64,000 bases of DNA from Schistocephalus solidus (taxonomy: Eukaryota > Platyhelminthes > Cestoda > Diphyllobothriidea > Diphyllobothriidae). The notes beneath the pieces were generated by a model. It did not search any database and was not told where the DNA came from. It saw nothing but the letters and a program-made list of their open reading frames with translations. Positions within the stretch are counted from its first letter, which is position 1. Every line of letters starts with the position of its first letter. Positions 48,301 to 60,709 of the stretch are shown one piece after another. A program made the position numbers and the translations under genes. The stretch spans positions 1-64,000 of the forward strand of contig WEDG01005620.1 in assembly GCA_017591395.1 (NCBI GenBank), written 5' to 3'.

Positions 48301-48327
48301 TTTTAATGTTTATTCAACGTACATGCA
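42363..48327. other. Long AT-rich stretch, nothing recognised
   Basis: Six kilobases with frames no longer than 76 codons, none with a motif. A/T homopolymer runs are frequent. This suits a large intron or gene desert. Confidence 0.55.
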
Positions 48328-48344
48328 GTATATATATATATATA
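48328..48344. repeat. (TA)n microsatellite, left of a pLTR
   Basis: A pure TA alternation of about 17 bases. A longer one lies about 163 bases to the right, flanking the pLTR fragment between them. Confidence 0.9.
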
Positions 48345-48507
48345 CCTGTTCAGAACTCATAAATACTGTGAGACGCCATACCTAACCCACTTCTGACGAT
48401 GGAATCTTGATTGATTTTGAAACGTCAGGATATTTCACCTATTCGTCCCGTGATCGCCTCTCCTTCTGGTTTATGCCGGGGGACACGCATTTTCGCGTCA
48501 ATTAGCA
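48345..48507 (+). repeat. Solo PLE terminal repeat (pLTR) inside a TA microsatellite
   Basis: CATAAATACTGTGAGACGCC (TATA-like box), CCCACTTCTGACGATGG, a paired stem, GAAACGTCAGG, a short AT stretch, then TTCGTCCCGTGATCGCC and a CTCCTTCTGG tail. No coding part is attached. The alternating TA tracts on either side look like a single target tract split by the insertion. Confidence 0.7.
48393..48423 (+). ncRNA. Hammerhead ribozyme core candidate
   Basis: CTGACGA (48393-48399) fits CUGANGA and GAAAC (48419-48423) fits the second core element. GGAATC pairs with GATTTT over six positions (two G-U) to form stem II. GTCAGG follows, as in the other copies. Stems I and III were not resolved by eye, so activity is unproven. 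Confidence 0.6.

Positions 48508-48535
<28 letters not shown>
48508..48535. repeat. (AT)n microsatellite, right of a pLTR
   Basis: A pure AT alternation of about 28 bases, the longest in the window. Confidence 0.95.
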
Positions 48536-48538
<3 letters not shown>

Positions 48539-51527
48539 GTGAAACTGACAGCCTTCTTAGTTCACAAAGTGTTATATTTCAGAATGTTAATGCTAAACGG
48601 TTCTGAAGAGAACAATGATATTCAATTCCTGCATTTAGACAAGTTTGCGTCATGCAAAATTCGATTTTGGCAAGGTTCATGCTCCGACGAGGTATACTTA
48701 AAAGAAACCATTTCATTAGAATTTATCGCCTCATCCATTTCCAGGTCTGAAAATTTCAATGATTTCGTTTCTTCGTCACTTTTAACCTCCCAACTGGTCT
48801 GTCATAGATGAGTGCAACATCCTTTATATTCCTCATCATGTGTACTAAAAGTTTCTATTTTTTCCGGTTAAGAAGCTTTCACGTGAGATTAAACTGAAGC
48901 TCATCGAAGCTTCGGTCAGTTTTTCCAGTTTGAGATCAGCAAGAGCTCTTCACAAGTGACGTTTATCACCTAGACCTCGAACTATTCCTTCTCAATGGCA
49001 TTGAATTCTTCTTTTAACGATAAGTTGTTTTTTTTCTGACAATATTCTCGAAATTAAATGCAGCCTTATAGATGGTCATGGTAAATAGAAAGGCGCTTAT
49101 GAAGCCTTTGCTATAAAAGAAATACCAACAAAAATAGGGAATTCAGACCTTTGCTTCGGGCTTGCTAGCTCACATTGGCCAAGTCAACGTTAATCGACGT
49201 TTATGGGTCAACTGCTAAGGTTCAGAATATTGGTTGATTGACCAGCATGTCCAGTAGCATACCATTGAACCAGGGATTGAGTTTCCATATAGTAACAAGC
49301 CTATCAATTTATCTTAATTTAAAGGTTTTTTACTAATCAGATTGTAGAACAGGTTTGTTCGTTGCTCCTTGGAGCTCAATCTTTGATGTTATAATGCTTG
49401 CTGCAAATAATGCAAGCAAACCAAGGGCCGTTTATATCAGAACGTTAACACGCGTGCATGCCAACTGGTTCTGAGGAAGTTAGTCTAATCTGCATGCAGC
49501 AGTCTGCATGAGGCACAAAATTTAACAATTTCTTGGTGACAGTTTAGGAGAGCTTGCTTACTGAACATTCGCACTGTGCAGACTGTCATTAGCATTTGCT
49601 ACGTGATAATTTACCACGAGTAAAGCTGCCAATGTTAACCTAAATATATAAGACATGCATATCAAAGATAAATTTCGTCGAGTATGTTTGAACTGAGCAA
49701 CTTTGCAGGTGCTTTCAGGGTGCATCTTAATCTTTGGTTGATTGCCCTTATGCGGATTTTTCTCTGACGGATCGTTGTGAAACTAAGCACATTGTGGATT
49801 TTATGCAGTCGGACATTAATGTACTTCGGACTGAAAGTGCTTTGAAAAATACATTTAACGGGGTTTGCTTCGGAACAGTTTATTTCAAAATCAGGTGATG
49901 TTACTTATCCCGGGTTTTCTGCTATGTTTTAAAAGGTTTCAACTATTTTGCCTAGGAATACACTCTATCAAATGAATTCAGTTTGAATTCTAGCTATATG
50001 AGTATATTATCGTCATTTTTCTCTTTATGGGCGCGCAAGTGTATTATGCTTGTGTTCTACATTCGATTCCGTTAGTAAAGAGGTCTTGAAGTATAATTTG
50101 TGTATGGTAATATTTTTTGCATATATGTTGCTAATTTTCAGACAAACAGAGAATTACCACATCAGAGTTTCATGATATAATGTCCCCCAACAGATGTTTG
50201 TGCAATAAAACTCCGCCTTGGAACGAAACCGACTAGTGTGCTCTTATTCATAAGATAGAAGCTTGTTTAATACGTTCTCGAAATGCCAAAAAACCCAATA
50301 TTGAACAGACCTTGATACACCAATTCATGCTTGAAACCGCAGAACTAAAAAATACTGGAATTGGATCAGCCCTTTTAATTCTGAAATGTTGAATATGTTT
50401 AAAGCTGTTGCAAACAGTTGACTTATATTATTTTCTGCTACTACGTAGCTGATATTTTAAAACAATTTGGGGCCTAGTTCAAAACGACACTTAGTAAAAG
50501 AGATTTTAAAATCAGAAAAATAACTTCCATCCCATCAGAGTAGTTACCTACCAGAAATGGACATGATCTTGGCAGAAAACGCGTCTTCAGTGCTCTTAAT
50601 CACGGAACCGGATAGTGAATACTGAGTTGTTTGAAGTCAAACAACATTGCTGAGACAAAAAAACACGCTCGCGTAATTAACTCGACTAGGCCGTAAATAC
50701 GCAACCTGTTCTGGTTAGCCCAAGTTCCCTAATTGGTGCAGTCTACTAATTTTGTGTTTTCTCCTGCTCTTTGCACCCTTGGTTTCATATGTATTTCTGA
50801 TCAAAGAGACACTATATTCGGAATTCTGACGAACCAGTCCAGATATCGACTTTCTGAATAATTCCAGAATGGGAAGTACCCATTATTTGTTATTTATGCT
50901 GTTAAACGATAAACAACGATTGAAAAGCTTTCGTGAGGTAAAGCCTGACTTATAAACTTTTATTAGTATGCCTTTCTGCAATAAAAAGATTCACAGATAA
51001 CAACGTGTAAATCGACATTTAATAGATCCATTTGTGTCATAACAATATGCTATTTTGTTATTTCACTGGGCTGCAGGATGCAACTTGGTCATTTCACTAA
51101 TGTGACAGTTTTTGTGTAGTAAAAAGGATGACTAAAAAATATTGCGCAAACTGACTGATAAATAAAAAAATGAAAATTCTGCAAGTAAGATGTGCATTAA
51201 GCTAAAATAAAATAAGTCCTTTATGATGGGTTACATGATTTAACTTTTATATTTTAAACGCGGGTTTACCAAATCGTCCTCAGGCGTTAAATAAATACGC
51301 AAGACTGTGTAACTTTTGAAACTGCCTGAAAAAAAGATATATCAAACTCATTCCTGCCAATAAATGATCGCTGCAGGCTGAGATCTCATTCAGACTGACA
51401 ATTGCCTTTTCAATTTTTCCTTGAAGTGATTAAATAAGGCGTCCCATTTGAGGTACCGATTGATACGCCAGTCATTCACGGCTTTGCATTGGCAATACCA
51501 ACCATGTAAGATTTTTCGCAGACAGCA
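48536..51527. other. No supported gene
   Basis: The 90-codon frame at 48539-48811 starts in the microsatellite edge and has no motif. The rest is AT-rich without recognised repeats. Confidence 0.5.
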
Positions 51528-51899
51528 TTATGTTAGGTTTCTCACACATACAGGAAAACTTGGATCAAATGTTCTCAGCTCTCTACTGTGAACATTTAGC
51601 GACCAATTTTTCCTTTTTTTCGCACCGTGCACGCCACTGTGGGTGTTGCATGTCATATGATAGATGACTGCTTTTTTTATACACATATTCAACCTTGTTC
51701 TTTGATGTACAATCAGCTTGCGCTTTGTAGTCGTTGGTTTGTGCGCCATTTTGTACTTTCTCAGATGCCTTTCAATGTGATCACACACGTTCCAAATTTT
51801 ATTACGTTTTCGATAGTTTTTGCTTTCCACAAATTTCCTTCTTGAGTTTTTACTTCTCTTGCCACATGCATCTGAGGAAAAACTCTCTATGATAGCCAC
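51528..51899 (-). pseudogene. PLE-4: GIY-YIG endonuclease remnant of another PLE lineage
   Basis: This 123-codon frame reads IWNVCDHIERHLRKYKMAHK, a basic linker, LIVHQRTRLNMCIKKAVIYH (VIY standing for GIY), HMTCNTHSGVHGAKKRKNW where CxxC..YVGETKR is usual, and SRELRTFDPSFPVCV. The block order fits a GIY-YIG domain, but the wording differs from PLE-1 and PLE-3, so it is probably a different PLE subfamily. Key Cys and YIG residues are altered. A pLTR in the same orientation lies just upstream of it (51955-52090). Confidence 0.6.
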
Positions 51900-51954
51900 T
51901 TATGAAAAACATATGAGAAAATAGCTAAGTTCAATTAAGAATTCAAATATGCGA

Positions 51955-52090
51955 TTGATGCAACAAGAAGTTTATTGGCCTAAGGTTTCGAATTACCACA
52001 GGAAACCATCATCAGAAGCTGAAAAATAAGAGTGATAGAGGCCCAAAGTAGGCAGTATTTATAGTACGTAGTGGCCATGCGATTAAATAA
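51955..52090 (-). repeat. PLE terminal repeat (pLTR), - orientation
   Basis: Read on the - strand: GCATGGCCACTACG, TACTATAAATACTGCC (TATA-like box, about 52050-52065), GGCCTCTATCACTC, CTTCTGATGATGGTTTCC (core CTGATGA), TTCGAAACC (GAAAC kept), TTAGGCCAATAAAC, then TTCTTGTTGCATCAATCGC. Both core elements are intact, though stem II pairs only partly. Confidence 0.7.
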
Positions 52091-55000
52091 GTGCTACACG
52101 CAGAACAGTCAGTGTTTGCTTAATTTACCAGGCTGTTGAAAGCACTCCGCTTCTATGCAACTGGGTGACTGCTCTCGTAGTGTGTGATAATATCTGCATA
52201 TAATGCTTTGCAGTACGCCAATATGTGAAAAGTTACGTGCATTTTCTTGTTGTACAAGGACGTTAAGAAACGGGTGTTTGCTGTTAAGAGTTCAAACCTG
52301 GCAGATGCAGAAATATGCGAGTTGAATGACTGTAAGATTTTTCTTTGCTACGCCTTGCCAACTACATTGGTATGGATATGAAGCAGTAGACCACATCGCT
52401 TGTCCATTAGCACTAGGTTGTTCTCTTAGGTTGTTTCGCAATCCATTGTCATATGTTGGTTTTCGTGAAATTGTCACTTAGCTGTCCTATACTATAATGC
52501 GCCCAGTAAAGATTCTATCAGCATCAGCTAACGTCAGGTTTGTGAACCATAGGCGGTAAATTGATCTCAGCATGTGTTAGTTTAGTTTATTATCATTATT
52601 TTTTAATATCTCTTGATATTTATTTTTATATAGCTTAATCCTGCGCTATGAGGGAGTCCACGATAAGAGGTCTTTATGTTGAAAAATATGTTCAAACATT
52701 TAAAATATATTTTAATTGGTGTTTGCTTTGCTGAAAATTGCAATTTAGGCTCCTTTGTTCAATGGAAAAATGAAAAGGCTTTTGTCAGTTTCTGGGCGTT
52801 GTTCTAGTTTGTGGAAAATTCATCTTCTGTATGATTTTCTGATGAACTGCTGAACTCCAGCTTTACTAGGAAGTCCAGCTATTTAAAAGCGGAAATATTG
52901 TATTAAAGTTCTTTTAAAGGAAAGTTTTATCGTTAACGTCAAACGCTTCCCGATGATAGGTATACTACTATTAATAAAAATCTGATTTGCCTTGGATTAT
53001 CAGGAAAAGGCCATTCAATTTTGTTTAAATCTCTTCTTCTGTTGTTCGATGTTGGAAACACAGGGTAATATTTCAGTTGTGGGTTTAATTATATTTGAAA
53101 CCAATTAATTTAAACAGAACAGTCAGAACTTCTTTTAAAAAAGAATCTCGGAAATCTGTTATGAGCAGTCGATATGAACCAGAAAAGCACGCCTCGACCA
53201 CAAAAACATACAACTTACACCTTAACGTAATTTTGAAGGTAAGTTTAACATGGATCGATTTTATCAACATCTTCATTTTCTCTGTCTATGTAAAAATTAT
53301 AGAGGATCACGGGTTACACTTTCGGTAAGTGCGCATTATTCTTACCATCTATTTTGAGGCGAAACATTTTTGGCCCTTATTCATACAAAAGAGTTGTGAA
53401 ATAGCCTTCCCAAGAAGTAAATTAGAAGGAAATAAGTTGTTTTCGAAAAGGTAACACATATTTTTTATGAATTTTTGTTCGAACATTGCGTCCAACTTCT
53501 ATGCGCGCAGCATGCATGTCATATTTTGTTATCATCAATAAGTATCAACGGAATAACATGCGCTTTGTCATTAACACAACATTATTAAGCTTCACATGCA
53601 CGCTCGAAAAAGGGGTTGACGGAAAAATCTCGGTTTCGACATCCTCGTATAGCGATAGGCTTACGAGCCTTTTCATCCATCATTGAACCACAGGACTTTT
53701 ATACGGATGTTACCCACATTAAGAGAGCATCTACTCTGTCACTCACAAAAGAGCTACTTTTAACATCCTGGTGAATTAGGAAAACATTCACTGTTCTAAA
53801 AACGATTTTTACCAAATTAAACATCTTTACTTCATCGGGCAGTTTTACAGGAATGGAAACCCTATAGATTTTGAACGCCCATACGACAGACAAGGGGCTT
53901 TTAAAGGAGAAGTCAAAGAATGTAGTTGTTCTGATCAGGGGCTTAAACTTTAAAACTGATGATCACTCCTTGAAAATTACCCAAGGAAGCTCCACTGGCG
54001 CACAAACAAATCAAACACAACGAGCTTCGATACTGAAAATGAGGTTGCCTTTTTGGATAGAAAATAAAGTTGTATAAAAGAGTATATGTGACACCTCAAA
54101 TGTTCTATATTGTGATCAATTTGGAAAATTGACCTCCACACACCAACACGACAGGTTTGCTGAAGTACGGATGCGAGACTTTTCATCCAAGTTGCCACGC
54201 ATGCGCGAGGACCCGGACAAAAAATTGCCAGCGACAAAACTAATAATATTTGTTAATAAGAAGCCAAAAAGGTTAAGAAATTTTAGAGGTTATGAATTCC
54301 GCTAACTCGTGCGTTAATCGGCAATCGAAGGGGACGCCTCATACAACACTTTCAGGGAATAATGGAAAAGCGGCAGTCAGTCTAAAAATAATATCTGCCC
54401 ATAGCAATGCATTTTTGACATGAATGACTAGGGAATTTTAAACTTACAGACAAGTATAACAGTTTTTTTTCTTGCATATTGAGTACACCTCCAATGATTA
54501 TTTGTAGAACTAGCGCCAAAAATGCACAAAATTAATTTTTAAAAGACAATTTGGCGAGCATAAGTTAGCTTTCGATAAATTCTTATAAAACGATGATCAA
54601 CAAGGTCCCCACAACCTATTCAAAATTCCTTGGACGGCATCTGTTGGCTATGACAGAAGCAGCTGCAATCAAGCTATGGAAACCGGTTCTGTGCGCCCAA
54701 AAGAACTTCATACAGTTACCGCAATTACCGTGGCCGAAAGCCACCAATTAAGACGCCCGCATCTAATTACCTGTCCCAGCGGCCACCATTCCTCTAACCA
54801 TGATCAGAAAATGGACTACCATTTTTTTTTCTTTCCCCCCTCCTTCCCCTCAACCTGAAAACAATACAATTTGTTGTACTTACCCTGATATTTGACTTAG
54901 TTACACAGTTATATAAATGTAAGGGCCTGATAAGAATTAACCGAAAGCCAACGTATGCTCGCCAAATAGCCTTTTAAATTTTTTACTGGGAATTTTCGTT

Positions 55001-55690
55001 TCTCTTAAACTCAAGTTTGTTTACTTTCCAAACAGAAGTTATTTCCTTCAACTTTTACATCTTTAGCAATCCATTTTCCCATATGTACACATATTTAACT
55101 TATGCTGAAACGGCATTTCTGTTTTACTGAACGACAGCAGCCAGCCTCAATCAACTGCTTTAAGAGCTACATTTTAAATGAACTGTAATTACATGCTCAG
55201 GCTAATGAACTCAACGCGTGCTGATACGGAGGTAACAAATGAGAAACTGAGCTTAATGCTTTAGAGTGGTCATCATTACATGCGTTGTATAAGCAGACCA
55301 CATTTTTGCACAGGATTATGGTAAGCTTTTAAGCGCGAAGAGAGGCAATGCACTTACCTGTCCCTGGGCCACAAGGTAAAGCATATTTATTTTGCAGACT
55401 GAAATATATTTTTCCAGGAATCACCATCGTTTCATATAAAACATGCAACCTGTGTGTATGTTTAGATCCCGCCAGTTTAAACGAATTTGTCAAAAGGATT
55501 GGAACTTTATCTCATCAGCGCCAGAATTTGAATCAGTAAAGCTTCTGTTTTAGTCTGTAAACTAAAAACGTGTTTTGCAACATTATTTTAGGTGACCCAC
55601 TCAGTGACCAAAGGAGAAGTCAGGGAGAAATACGAAACAGAATGACAGTAATGGTAATTAATGGGTGGAGGTAAATGGAGGAAAGGAGAG
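52091..55690. other. No supported gene
   Basis: Frames of 60-86 codons on both strands (for example 53095-53328, +, which runs into a GTAAGT donor-like site) have no recognised motif. The interval 54.6-54.85 kb is somewhat GC-richer and unassigned. Confidence 0.45.
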
Positions 55691-56107
55691 TGCCAACATA
55701 ACCCTAACCCTAACCATTAGGCTCGTTAGGGTCAGCATTCGTTGCAGCGTTAGTAGGGTTGCACAATAGTTTAATACCCCGACTAGTGTGCGGCTTTCGA
55801 GCGCCAGTGGCATTAAATTACGCCAGCGAGTGTGCGCGATCTCATTCCGTGATGACCTAACCTACTTTTTACGTATCCTCGGCGTGGGAAAGAATGAGGC
55901 CGGTTTTGCATGATCTGTCATCACCAGAGTAAACCTGATGGGTTATGAACCTACTGCGGCGTTCTAATAGTCACCGCTTGGAAAGTTACAATTTGACCCC
56001 ATAATGCGGTCCTCCTATGATCAAGGAAATATTGTGCGACTCTACCAATGCAGCACTGAATGCTTACACTAATGAATACAATGGATGGAGTTAGGGTTAT
56101 GTTGGCA
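55691..56107. mobile_element. 417-bp non-autonomous element with 18-bp perfect inverted ends
   Basis: TGCCAACATAACCCTAAC at 55691-55708 is the exact reverse complement of 56090-56107. The left end runs into an extra CCCTAA unit (55701-55713), so the terminus contains a telomere-type repeat. The interior is GC-richer than the flanks and has no coding frame. The size and inverted ends suit a MITE or fold-back element. I did not see a convincing target-site duplication, so the class is uncertain. Confidence 0.65.
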
Positions 56108-57630
56108 TTTAATACGGTAGCGTATTTTGCGTTGAACTATCTTTTGTATCATGAGTGAGGTCGTATATTGCATTTTTTTCATATTTCCTACACGCCACAC
56201 ATTTCAATGTGCGTCTTTTCGGTGACCTGAAAATATGCGCTTGGTAGCAAATGACTTCCTTAGTATAATGCATTTTATCTATTAATTTCCAATGCATCTA
56301 TAACTTCAACTATTTTTTACGGAACGTTTAAGCAACGTACTCATTCTTGTGCTAATTTGAGGACAACACAAATCGCCCCAAACGGTATCCTCAAAAGAAA
56401 GGTCAATTAAGGTTTTAAAATGGGTTTTCAATTCCCAACTAATATGGAGCTTAATCTATCTTTTGCTATCTGTCGGTGTTGAATCTACTAGTTGTATGTT
56501 TTTCATGTAAAGAAAACCCTATATTCTGTTACGTACGTACGAAGATAGCATGTAGTGCTAATGAAATTTAAAAATAAATGTGGACTCTGTTAAGCAATAT
56601 TCTGGAGACGTTATTTATTAAGCAGGTATGATAAGATTTGCCTGCTGTCTTAAGAAACCTCTGAATTGTAAACATTTAAAACAAAAGATAGCCTTTCCTC
56701 GAGTATGAAAGATAAAGAAAAGGGAATTATCTGTCGATTAAGTGCAGAAAGGACATTGTTGTGTACATGGCATATTGCATTCGTGCCAAAAAAATTAATA
56801 CGCCAAAAAACCTCCTGGATATGAATCTCTCGGCGCTCGCTGAAGTACGTAGTAAATTGACATATATTTATTTCAGTGACTGTGTCTGATGTTGGATTCG
56901 AGCGAGAATAAGGAACAAAAGGCCAACTAACTGGACCTCACTAAATTGATTCTGTCAGCAATATATTTTACTTTTCTCGGGCAAATATCATACATTATTT
57001 TGCAATTGGACATTGTCCATTCCAGTTCTAGAAAACAAATAATCCACTCTTATCTCTTTGGCTGCTTAGTCGCTGTTCTGTCCGAGAAATTGTCTGCTAG
57101 TATTTACGATCAGTATGAGTATTTCAACCGGTGACTTGTTAAAAATCCTTAAACACACCAAGCTAAGCTATTCCTTTTTTGAAATAACCTGGTCTATGTG
57201 GTATTTCCAACAACCTGTGATAGTTGTAATTTTAAGCATAAGATATTTGCCTTGCACGTGTTGTTCTTCTGGTATAACATGGTAGCAAATATCATTTAAG
57301 TATCTTAACGCCTGACTCTCAGTTGTCCGACAGCCAGTTTAGGTTTGTCAGGCTTGCAGCGTTAGTCTATTGATAACCAATAACCCATCCTTTTCTATCG
57401 TGGATTAGGAATCACCGATCGTTTACGGGACTCTTTCGTCACGCCCTGTTTATGGACTCTATCTAGAGTCCTTCAAGCAGTCGCATTATGATTTGTATTA
57501 TAGTTTGAAATAAATTTGAAAACAAAGACAATGAAGACTGGAGTGGGTATAAGTAGTGATTAGTTAGCCATACCTGTATGAAAACCGCCATCGACCACAG
57601 AGAGGCTAGTGATATAGGCCAACTGACATT
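56108..57630. other. No supported gene
   Basis: AT-rich, with frames of about 62 codons (56109-56297, -; 56946-57134, +) lacking motifs. Confidence 0.5.
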
Positions 57631-57634
57631 ATTG

Positions 57635-57775
57635 ACAAAGACAAAGGAGACTGGGATGACCATTTCTGGCTTAGTAGCCCAAGTGTCGCAGCATCTGATG
57701 CCCGAACACGCAACCTGTTGGTAAGAAGTTCCATGCATTTTCCACTGAGTCACGTATTCGTTACCTCATCTCTTG
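57635..57775 (-). repeat. tRNA-derived SINE-like repeat, family A (promoter boxes visible)
   Basis: On the - strand an A box TGACTCAGTGG (about 57744-57754) and a B-box-like GTGTTCGGGCATC (about 57697-57709) are properly spaced for a tRNA-type internal promoter. The family body follows: GCGACACTTGGGC, AAGCCAGAAATGGTCATCCC and AGTCTCCTTTGTCTTTG. It is one of the clearest copies for defining the family. Confidence 0.7.
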
Positions 57776-60709
57776 TGTTCGGGTATATTATCGGGATACT
57801 GAGGTGCCCACCGATCGCGTTAAGGGACATGCTAATCTTGTGTGTCTACGATCCCACTTTCGATGTCAGCCAGCATCACTAAGAAGCAATTAGCTTAAAC
57901 AGTAGAACAACGTATCTTTCCTAATCATTTTGGACAGACTCGGTTTTATTGAGGGCGCTGATAGTAAGATAAGGGGAGTAAGTTTTTTTTCCTCCTACGC
58001 CTCCCATAATGCCGGTTTTCTGAGTTAACCTCTGAAATAAGAATGTAAAGACTAACTTGAAATCAACTGCAAGTAATAATAGCAAACTCCTTCACAGACC
58101 TTATTCACTTGATGACTCAATTGGTGCGTAGGCAAGGGAGGCCAGCGATACAGATGGTGGAGAATCCATCGCCACTTAAAGTAAACGCATTTCTCACCAT
58201 AGTAAATCCAACACACTTAAAGCTAGCACGACACAGTTGAAGTCATGGACTGAAAGATTGCCACCTACCAACATAATTGAGTCCTATTTTAGGGCAAGAT
58301 GTGGACTGCAATCATTCATGATTAATGTGTCATTTATGGCACTTCTCAGCCTATGTGTAGGAAGAATATATGGCGAACTTACGTGATAACAGACCCTGCG
58401 TCTCAAATCATTCGAGGTCATCCTGATTTGAACAAGTCATCGGCGTTTGAATGCCCACCTTTTGCCCCACCAAAAACAAGCAAACATGCGTTTAAGGTGG
58501 TGAGATGCGCAAAAGGTTATGACCTTTACGGATGACTAAAAGACAGATTGGTTTACGACTACTTACGTTAGAGAGCGAACCATCCTCCTTTATATGACCT
58601 TCCCGACACTTAGTTTATGCTGCCCGAGAGCTCGCATATCAGCTAAATCCTTGTATAGGTTAGAAAGTAACAGGTTACGTGTAACCTGTACAGGCAGGCC
58701 CTTTAACGTTTCTAGTCACTTCAGCCCATTCCTACCACCGGTAGTTAGGTTTTTACATGACTCGGATAGTTAAAATAGTGAGTGAGATTGGCACAGGCAA
58801 AGTGCGCTTCATAGTTAACAACTTCAAAATCACCTCGCTTAGGAGCTCACATAGTAAGGCAGTGATAAATCTTGGCTTTTGCAACTGCACAAGCATTAAT
58901 TGACTTTATACATGAAGTTTCGGTCTTCAACTAAAGTTTTTATTGATAAATCGCACTCCCACGTCCATGTTTTGTCAGATTTATGTTACTAAGCGACGCA
59001 CTTGTGAGGTGCTTGACTCTTCAGAACGTCTGCCAGTATGTCCTTCTTAGAGTAGTTTTTAACGCCGCCGTGTCCGGTATATTGCTTTATTAACTAGTTA
59101 AACCGCACCGAAAATTTATCAAAGTGATGAAATCGACCAATCGCAAGGCAATCCAACTTGTTTATTTTGAAAATGTTTCTAAATTTAATGCACAGCACAC
59201 ATCGTAATAGAAAGTCAATCAACTATAACCATAAAACTGGCGATAAAACGGTTAGTTAACTTACAGTCTCCAGATCCCAATTTTTATTTCCTGATCGTTC
59301 CGGATGCTTCTTTTGAAAAATATGTCTAAGGGATGTTAACTTTTTTGCAATGAAGAACATTAAGATGTATTAAATAAATATATTTTTGCATATAAGAATA
59401 TATCATTTAACACAATACTGAATAAACTGGCGGTTTTGCCGGGTTCCGAACCAACAAAAACGAGGCCAAGACATGAACACCGCAGCTCTACCAATTTCAG
59501 TTAATTTAATCGCATTTGGATTATGTTATGCGCCCAGCCTTCTGTAACCTATAAGGTTCTCGGGTACGTACAAAATAATCTGGTAGAAATTTTGATGATT
59601 ACCTGGACTTGGTGTCCAATATCCCATTTATCAGATGAAAAGTATACATATAAATGTAGCTCAAAGAGGTAGGACGTAATATTATTATAAATATTGCTTC
59701 AGTTATTTTGAAAAAGCAGTTGATATTTTTGAAGTGCTCGCAGGTTGTCGGAATTAAAGCCGCTCTAAATACTAAAAGTTCAAGCTTATGTCATGTGGGA
59801 GATAGCTCTCGGTAGGAAAAAAACTAGATTTGAGAAGCCTTATTTTAACATGAGCGAATCCCAGCATGGAACGATAGTGTTGTTCCATTGGTTGATTTAG
59901 TGCCCAAAAACCAAACCAACGACAGTCTATCAGGGTCTCAATCCTCATGCAATTCGCAAAAATTATTCAAACAAGGTCAGTAAATCAAAAAGACCGTTTG
60001 GATATGTGGTTAAAAAGAACTAACTGAGAATTTAAAAAAACTGACAGATCGCAATGTTTAATAAAAGCGAAACACTTCTTATTCTTGGTGAGTACCGATT
60101 ATCATCAAAACATCTTATATAAATTAAAATGATTGCATTCGTAAAATTTTCAGCTAAGCACGAAGAAATAAAAAATAATGGATTTATTTGCTTTAACTAA
60201 ATAAGCAACATTGATTGTTCCCTTCATTCCAAATTTTTTAAATTAGTGCACATTTTATTTTTAATTCATTGAAACTAAACTTCTTGTAAAAATGAGGCTG
60301 TTTATACTATTAAGATGTCTCCTACGTCGTATATTGCGTAATATTGTGTTTGTTCAGAAATAAAAACCATATAACACTCATAAGGAAAAGTTTGATAATT
60401 TTACCTACTAATTTTGAAGTCCTGGAATGCAACATGTAAAAAACCTCATTGCATCAGTCCATTGGTTTGCTTTTCCCTAACATATATGTAGTATCACTTG
60501 CAAACGGCCACGTTACTTTGCCATTTCCTGTGCATAGCAGACTTTCTTCGGCGGACTTACACAGCTGCATTCGCGTATTTTTTAGGGATTAAATATCTCA
60601 GCGTTCAGTGATTGTTCATATGGATAACATGCATGAAACGGAATTAAGACATCAAGCTTTTAAAATAAGTTGTAGGTGAAACTATATACAATGGATGCAA
60701 CCTACATTG
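57776..60709. other. No supported gene; one short palindrome
   Basis: The palindrome CAGGTTACGTGTAACCTG (58671-58688; eight-base arms around GT) is present. Other than that the stretch is AT-rich, and the 60-codon frame at 58353-58535 lacks a motif. Confidence 0.5.

Noticed and set aside
53095..53328. 77-codon frame ending in a GTAAGT site, as an exon
   Set aside because: Donor-like site is present, but there is no recognisable protein similarity and no strong acceptor; not enough to call.
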